From Gulosibacter massiliensis (lineage in GTDB: Bacteria; Actinomycetota; Actinomycetes; Actinomycetales; Microbacteriaceae): 8,922 bases of DNA. The notes under the pieces were generated by a model, which was given only the letters and a program-made list of their open reading frames with translations, was not told the origin of the DNA and made no database searches. The stretch covers positions 1 to 8,922 of the forward strand of contig CAMDKN010000161.1 in the NCBI GenBank assembly GCA_945901035.1, in the 5' to 3' direction. Shown here one piece after another: positions 4,935-8,922 of the stretch (the stretch's first letter is position 1; the number at the start of each line of letters is the position of its first letter). The translations under genes and the position numbers were made by a program.

Positions 4935-6878
4935 ATGACTGATAACACACGCACGTCCTACGGCCAAGGCGCTCAAGGCGAAAACGAAACACCCACCTCA
5001 ACTTCGGTGGGTGCTGGCGCTCGACTGCGGTACTACTTCGACAACTCGTTGTCGAAAGCGGGCTATTTCGTGCTGTACGCATTCATCTTGCTCACCATCC
5101 TCTCGGCGATTACGACCGCGTTCAGCCTGTGGGTCTACGGAACGCCACTGGCGAACGAGTCCGATCCCGCCGATTTCGCGAACAACCTCCTCGCGCGGAT
5201 GTTCGGGATTCTCGGAGATGTCCCCACCGCGACATGGGCGGATCGCCTCACGAGCCTGCTGGCATGGATTGCCGGAACCGGAGTGAACGCGATTGTCATC
5301 GGTTTCGCTGCGACAGCGATTAACGGTGTGGTCGAGAACCTTAAAGCCGGCAAGAGCGCGGTCATCAACAAGAACCACACTCTCATCCTCGGGTGGTCAA
5401 ACCGCATTTTCCCCATCATCAGCGAACTGGCGATTGCGAACTCGAACATTCGCGGAGCATCCGTCGTGATTTTCGCCAACAACGACCGCGTTGCCATGGA
5501 GGACGAGCTCCGGTCGCGTATCGGGAGTATTGGCAAACTCAAGATAGTCACCCGTAAAGGGGACCCGACAAACCCCAGCGACCTGACTCGGGCAAACCTC
5601 GGGGCCGCCAAGTCGGTTATCATCCTCGACGCCGACGACTCGGGTGACGCGACCGTGGTGTCGACGGTGCTCGCGGTCAAGGCGGCCATCAACAACCCGA
5701 AAATCTCGATTGTCGCGGAGGTCGATGACGCCGAGACCGCACAGGCGTTAACCGCAGCCACAAATGGACAGGTTCAAACGGTCCGATCGCACGACATCAT
5801 CGCCCGTGTCACAGCGCAGGCGTCTCGTCAGCCCGGTCTTTCCACCGTCATTCTCGATCTGCTCGACTTCGATGGCGATGAAATCTACTTCTCCGCTATT
5901 CCCGCGCTCGACGGCAAAACCTACGGCGATGCTCTTCTCGGCTTCAACGAAGCGTCTGTGATCGGCATCCTCGACGCAAAGGGTGTTTCCCACCTCAACC
6001 CAAAGCCGTCAACAAAGATCGCGGCGGGGTCGAAACTGATCGCAATCGCCAAAGACGACGACCGAGTGACCTACACCGGGGTCGACAAGTCAAAGGCACC
6101 GGTTGTCGCCAAGCGGGCGGCTAAGCCCAAGACCGCCGAGCACATCCTCGTCATCGGATGGTCGTCGATGGGACGATCCGTGCTCACGGAACTTGCTCAA
6201 TTCCTCCCCAAGGGATCTACCGTGCACATCGTCGCGACTCCCAAATACGTGGATCGGACAGAACTCGCTTCCCTCAAGTTCGGTGGCGTGGTCGTGAGCT
6301 ATTCGGCGACGACGGGCGATATGGCCGAACTGGCGAAGGCGGCTAGCGCCAAACGGTACGACGAGGTCATCATTCTTGGATATCGGAAAGCCATCAGTGA
6401 ATCCGAAGCGGATTCGCAGACGATGCTCACGATGCTGCAAATGAACGCGCTGTTCGAGGACTCGACCAACAAAGTTCATCCGACCCGTATGATCGCGGAA
6501 ATCCTTGACTCGCGCAAAGCCGAACTCGCGCGCGTGGCCGCTGTCGATGACCTTGTCATCAGTGACAACCTGGCTGCACTGCTGGTCGCGCAAATCGCGG
6601 AAAACCCCGCCCTGTCGCCGGTGTTCACCGACCTGTTCGACGCGGATGGAGCATCCATCAACATGCGAGCCATCGAAAACTACGCACCGTTGAAGAAACG
6701 CGTGGCGTTCTCGCAATTGGTCGCGGCGGGTGTCGCCAAAGGCGAGTCCGTCATTGGGTATCGCATCGCCGCTGAGTCGCGAACCAGTGCGGCTCAAGGA
6801 GTCATACTCAACCCCGCCAAGAATGTCGAATTCTCGCCGGAAGCGGGTGACACGCTGATTGTCATCGGCGGCGTCTAA
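4935..6878 (+). CDS. CASTOR/POLLUX (DMI1)-like ion channel protein with two RCK-like modules
   Basis: A 647-residue membrane protein related to the CASTOR/POLLUX/SYM8 cation channels of plant nuclei, which have many uncharacterised bacterial relatives. A polar Ser/Thr/Gly-rich N-terminus (1-40) precedes one hydrophobic helix (about 43-68), a re-entrant or pore-like segment (about 84-102) and a second helix (about 106-133). The cytosolic part has two Rossmann/RCK-like modules. The first starts at HTLILGWSNR (148-157) and contains VVIFANNDRVAMEDELR (177-193); the second starts at HILVIGWSSMG (403-413). GWS replaces the GxGxxG of ordinary TrkA-N domains, which is typical of this family. The stretch at the expected selectivity filter reads GILGDVPTATW and is not a K+ filter. 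Ion and ligand are unknown. A strong terminator follows directly, so it is probably monocistronic. Confidence 0.88.
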   Translation: MTDNTRTSYGQGAQGENETPTSTSVGAGARLRYYFDNSLSKAGYFVLYAFILLTILSAITTAFSLWVYGTPLANESDPADFANNLLARMFGILGDVPTATWADRLTSLLAWIAGTGVNAIVIGFAATAINGVVENLKAGKSAVINKNHTLILGWSNRIFPIISELAIANSNIRGASVVIFANNDRVAMEDELRSRIGSIGKLKIVTRKGDPTNPSDLTRANLGAAKSVIILDADDSGDATVVSTVLAVKAAINNPKISIVAEVDDAETAQALTAATNGQVQTVRSHDIIARVTAQASRQPGLSTVILDLLDFDGDEIYFSAIPALDGKTYGDALLGFNEASVIGILDAKGVSHLNPKPSTKIAAGSKLIAIAKDDDRVTYTGVDKSKAPVVAKRAAKPKTAEHILVIGWSSMGRSVLTELAQFLPKGSTVHIVATPKYVDRTELASLKFGGVVVSYSATTGDMAELAKAASAKRYDEVIILGYRKAISESEADSQTMLTMLQMNALFEDSTNKVHPTRMIAEILDSRKAELARVAAVDDLVISDNLAALLVAQIAENPALSPVFTDLFDADGASINMRAIENYAPLKKRVAFSQLVAAGVAKGESVIGYRIAAESRTSAAQGVILNPAKNVEFSPEAGDTLIVIGGV

Positions 6879-6890
6879 CCCTCCTCAGAC

Positions 6891-6929
6891 CAGTCGGCGT
6901 CGCGGATTACCGCGGCGCCGACTGCTTTT
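6891..6929 (+). terminator. Intrinsic terminator after the ion channel gene
   Basis: CAGTCGGCG (6891-6899) pairs with CGCCGACTG (6916-6924). Inside, a U-G pair and CGCGG/CCGCG continue the stem to about 15 bp around an ATTA loop. C and four T residues follow (6925-6929). It starts 12 nt after the stop codon and separates the channel gene from the transporter gene. Confidence 0.9.
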
Positions 6930-6952
6930 CACGAACCGAATGAACCACTCGA

Positions 6953-6981
6953 TATTCTTAAGTCAACAACTACCCGGGGGA
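6953..6981 (+). promoter_or_regulatory. Possible -10 box and Shine-Dalgarno site of the transporter gene
   Basis: TATTCT (6953-6958) fits TAnnnT and would start transcription near 6965. GGGGGA (6976-6981) lies 7 nt before the ATG at 6989 as a weak Shine-Dalgarno site. No good -35 is seen. The terminator just upstream makes a separate promoter in this gap likely. Confidence 0.4.
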
Positions 6982-6988
6982 CTAGACC

Positions 6989-8269
6989 ATGCTGATGACG
7001 ATCACCGTTGCGATTTTCGCCATCGCCTACATCTTGATCGCTAGCGATAAAGTTCCGCACTTTCTCGTGACTTCTGTCGGAGCAATCGCGGTGTTGGTAA
7101 TCGGAGCGGTCGACCCGGTCACCGCGTTGACGGACCACCACATGGGGATCGACTGGAATGTCATCCTCTTGCTTTTCGGCATGATGCTCCTCGTCGGTGC
7201 TCTACAGACAACGGGACTGTTCGAGTACCTAGCCGCACTTTCCGCCGACATCGCGCGTGGTAACCCTCGCGTCACGCTGTTGTTGATTCTTGGTATTTCG
7301 GCACTGTTCAGCACCCTGTTGCCAAACCTCACCATCGTGATGTTGATTGCCCCCGTCGCGATCAGCCTCGCGCGGACACTTGCCGTATCTCCTGTTCCGT
7401 TTGTGCTCGCCACCATTATCGGCAGTAACGTCGGTGGCACCGCAACACTCATCGGCGACCCGCCCAATTTGATTATTGGAAGTCGTATCGGAATCGAATT
7501 CATCCCGTTCTTGGTCGTGATGGGACCCATCGCGCTCATCGGTCTCGTCGTGACTGCGCTGTACTTTGTGGTCGCATACCGCCACGCTCTTCCCAACCGG
7601 AGAATCGATCGTCAGCGCGCTGTAGATCTCGATGAATCAACTATGTTGCGCAACAAACCCACACTCGTCGCCGGATTGCTACTTTTGGCGGTGGTGGTGG
7701 GGTCGTACATTGCGGGATCCCTCGCCAGTTTGCCTCCCGCTTATGTTGCGTTGACTGCGGGTGTGCTCGCGGCCATCATTTCTCGTGCACCACTTTCCAA
7801 CGTCGCTGCGTCAGTGGAATGGAAAACGTTGGCGTTCTTTGCTGGTCTGTTTATTCTTGTCGGCGCCCTCGTCTCCGTGGGGGCGCTTCGCCTATTGTCC
7901 ACGTGGTTGATTGGGGTCGTTGGGACGGATGTCCCGACTATCAGCCTGATCCTGCTGGGCTTCTCGGGACTCGTGTCGGGAATTGTGGACAACATCCCCT
8001 ATGTCACGAGCATGGTGCCCGTCATCGCCGATATGAACTCCGCACTGCAGCTCGCTGAGCCTTCAGTGCTGTGGTGGGCGCTTGCAACCGGCGCTGATTT
8101 CGGCGGGAACCTCACCATCGTCGGCGCGAGCGCCAACATCGTAGGCGTTGCCATCGCACATCGCGAGGGTGTCAAAATCTCCATGTGGGGCTTTGCCAAG
8201 GTCGGAATTCCCGTAACGGTACTCAGTCTTGTCGCGACGGTTCCGTATTTCCTCTTTGTTTTGGTTTAG
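6989..8269 (+). CDS. ArsB/NhaD/P-protein-type permease (ion transporter superfamily)
   Basis: A 426-residue inner-membrane transporter with about 11-12 hydrophobic segments. The two inverted family repeats each carry the diagnostic hairpin: SNVGGTATLIGDPPN (146-160) in the first half, and GGNLTIVGASANIVG (372-386) in the second, with DNIPYV (334-339) before it. This pattern is found in ArsB arsenite pumps, NhaD Na+/H+ antiporters and the melanosomal P protein (OCA2). It most resembles the P-protein branch, so arsenite should not be assumed; anion or Na+-coupled transport is possible. A hydrophilic loop (about 198-224) separates the halves. ATG at 6989 has a weak GGGGGA ribosome site; the ATG at 6995 is an alternative. 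No arsR or arsC neighbour is visible. The stop overlaps the stop of the convergent DtxR gene. Confidence 0.88.
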   Translation: MLMTITVAIFAIAYILIASDKVPHFLVTSVGAIAVLVIGAVDPVTALTDHHMGIDWNVILLLFGMMLLVGALQTTGLFEYLAALSADIARGNPRVTLLLILGISALFSTLLPNLTIVMLIAPVAISLARTLAVSPVPFVLATIIGSNVGGTATLIGDPPNLIIGSRIGIEFIPFLVVMGPIALIGLVVTALYFVVAYRHALPNRRIDRQRAVDLDESTMLRNKPTLVAGLLLLAVVVGSYIAGSLASLPPAYVALTAGVLAAIISRAPLSNVAASVEWKTLAFFAGLFILVGALVSVGALRLLSTWLIGVVGTDVPTISLILLGFSGLVSGIVDNIPYVTSMVPVIADMNSALQLAEPSVLWWALATGADFGGNLTIVGASANIVGVAIAHREGVKISMWGFAKVGIPVTVLSLVATVPYFLFVLV

Positions 8270-8922
8270 GCGTAAACAAACAGCTGCGCCGCGAGGTGCG
8301 AATCAAGCGCAATCGACCCGGCGGGTCCCGCCACGGTGAAGGTTGAGTCGACCGACGTGACGGTGACAACAGAACCAGGAAGAATCCCCGCGCGGTGGAA
8401 ATCGCGCAAGAGACCTTCATCGGCCTGAATCCCCTCGCCCAGCGATACGACGGTTCCGGTCGTTCCCGCGGCGACGTCCGTGATGGGATGCCCGGGGACG
8501 AACGTGCTCGATTGTCGACCGAGTTGCTCAAGCCCAGGGATGGGGTTCCCGTAGGGGTCGACTTCCAGGTTCGTCAGAAGGGCTGCCAGTTTTTCTTCCG
8601 CAGCGTCACCGAGAACATGTTCCCAGCGGCACGCCTCTTCATGGCAATCGGCCCAGTCGAGCCCGAGGACGTCAAAGAGGAAGCGTTCGGCCACACGATG
8701 CTTTCGCATCACCGCGATTGCGACGCGACGTCCCGCGTCCGTGAGTTCGACGATTCTCTCGTCGCCGAGCCGCAACAGCCCATCCCGTTCCAATCGGGCC
8801 ACAGTTTGGGACACCGACGGCATCGCTTGGTCGAGGCGCTCGGCAAGTCGCGCCCGCAGAGCGGGTTGGCGCTGTTCTTCCAACTCGAAGACGACCTTGA
8901 GATACATCTCGGTCGTGTCAAT
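8266..8922 (-). CDS. dtxR: DtxR/IdeR-family iron-dependent transcriptional repressor, 5' end cut by window edge
   Basis: A metal-activated repressor that, loaded with Fe2+, binds operators of iron-uptake and related genes. The 218 visible residues begin at IDTTEMYLK, so only about four N-terminal residues are lost if it starts like C. diphtheriae DtxR. N-terminal winged HTH with PSVSQTVARLERDGLL (35-50); dimerisation domain to about 135; C-terminal SH3-like/FeoA-type domain (about 145-218). With an offset of 4, all known DtxR ligands are present: primary site Met6, Cys98, Glu101, His102 (CRWEH); ancillary site His75, Glu79, His94; and Glu163/Gln166 in EGIQ matching Glu170/Gln173. The cysteine (not a second acidic residue) favours iron over manganese sensing. 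The ATG at 8907 is internal, not the start. It converges on the transporter gene with a 4-nt overlap. Confidence 0.95.
   Translation of the reverse strand: MDTTEMYLKVVFELEEQRQPALRARLAERLDQAMPSVSQTVARLERDGLLRLGDERIVELTDAGRRVAIAVMRKHRVAERFLFDVLGLDWADCHEEACRWEHVLGDAAEEKLAALLTNLEVDPYGNPIPGLEQLGRQSSTFVPGHPITDVAAGTTGTVVSLGEGIQADEGLLRDFHRAGILPGSVVTVTSVDSTFTVAGPAGSIALDSHLAAQLFVYA

Noticed and set aside
4895..4935. DtxR box overlapping the ion channel promoter
   Set aside because: TTGGTCTAACC only partly resembles the 19-bp palindrome; the second half does not match.
6090..6797. 235-codon minus-strand ORF
   Set aside because: It is antisense to the ion channel gene; low-complexity Arg/His/Gly/Asp-rich translation typical of a shadow frame.
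7027..7596. 189-codon minus-strand ORF
   Set aside because: It is antisense to the first half of the transporter, whose family motifs are clear on the plus strand.

Overview
The window looks like part of an actinobacterial chromosome carrying a piece of horizontally acquired DNA. Two things point to Actinomycetota, possibly a moderate-GC Microbacteriaceae-like lineage. The iron-regulator fragment at the right edge matches Corynebacterium DtxR residue for residue at its metal sites, and two genes appear to be transcribed as leaderless mRNAs. The lineage is an inference from gene content; no rRNA or other marker is present.

Left third (1 to about 3,150), the accessory part. All genes here read leftward and lines sampled by eye are near 50% G+C. 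It holds a 3'-truncated C5-cytosine DNA methyltransferase that closely resembles M.HaeIII (predicted GGCC specificity), then a 228-bp hairpin-rich gap. Next is an intact tyrosine recombinase translationally coupled (ATGA overlap) to a small excisionase-type HTH protein with a perfect Shine-Dalgarno sequence. Upstream of that pair lie about 550 bp with no convincing gene but many short inverted and direct repeats, a good candidate for an attachment or operator region.

Right two thirds (about 3,150 to the end), probably core chromosome near 58% G+C. An acetoacetate-decarboxylase-superfamily enzyme (minus) diverges from a RimJ/RimL-type GNAT acetyltransferase (plus). Next come a CASTOR/POLLUX-type ion channel protein with two RCK-like modules (plus) and, behind a strong intrinsic terminator, an ArsB/NhaD/P-protein-type membrane transporter (plus). 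The transporter converges, with overlapping stop codons, on a DtxR-family iron-dependent repressor whose first few codons are cut off by the window edge.

The integrase, excisionase and methyltransferase read as a mobile-element module. The right-hand genes look like separate single-gene transcription units, with an ion/metal flavour for the last three. No rRNA, tRNA, CRISPR array or insertion sequence was recognised.
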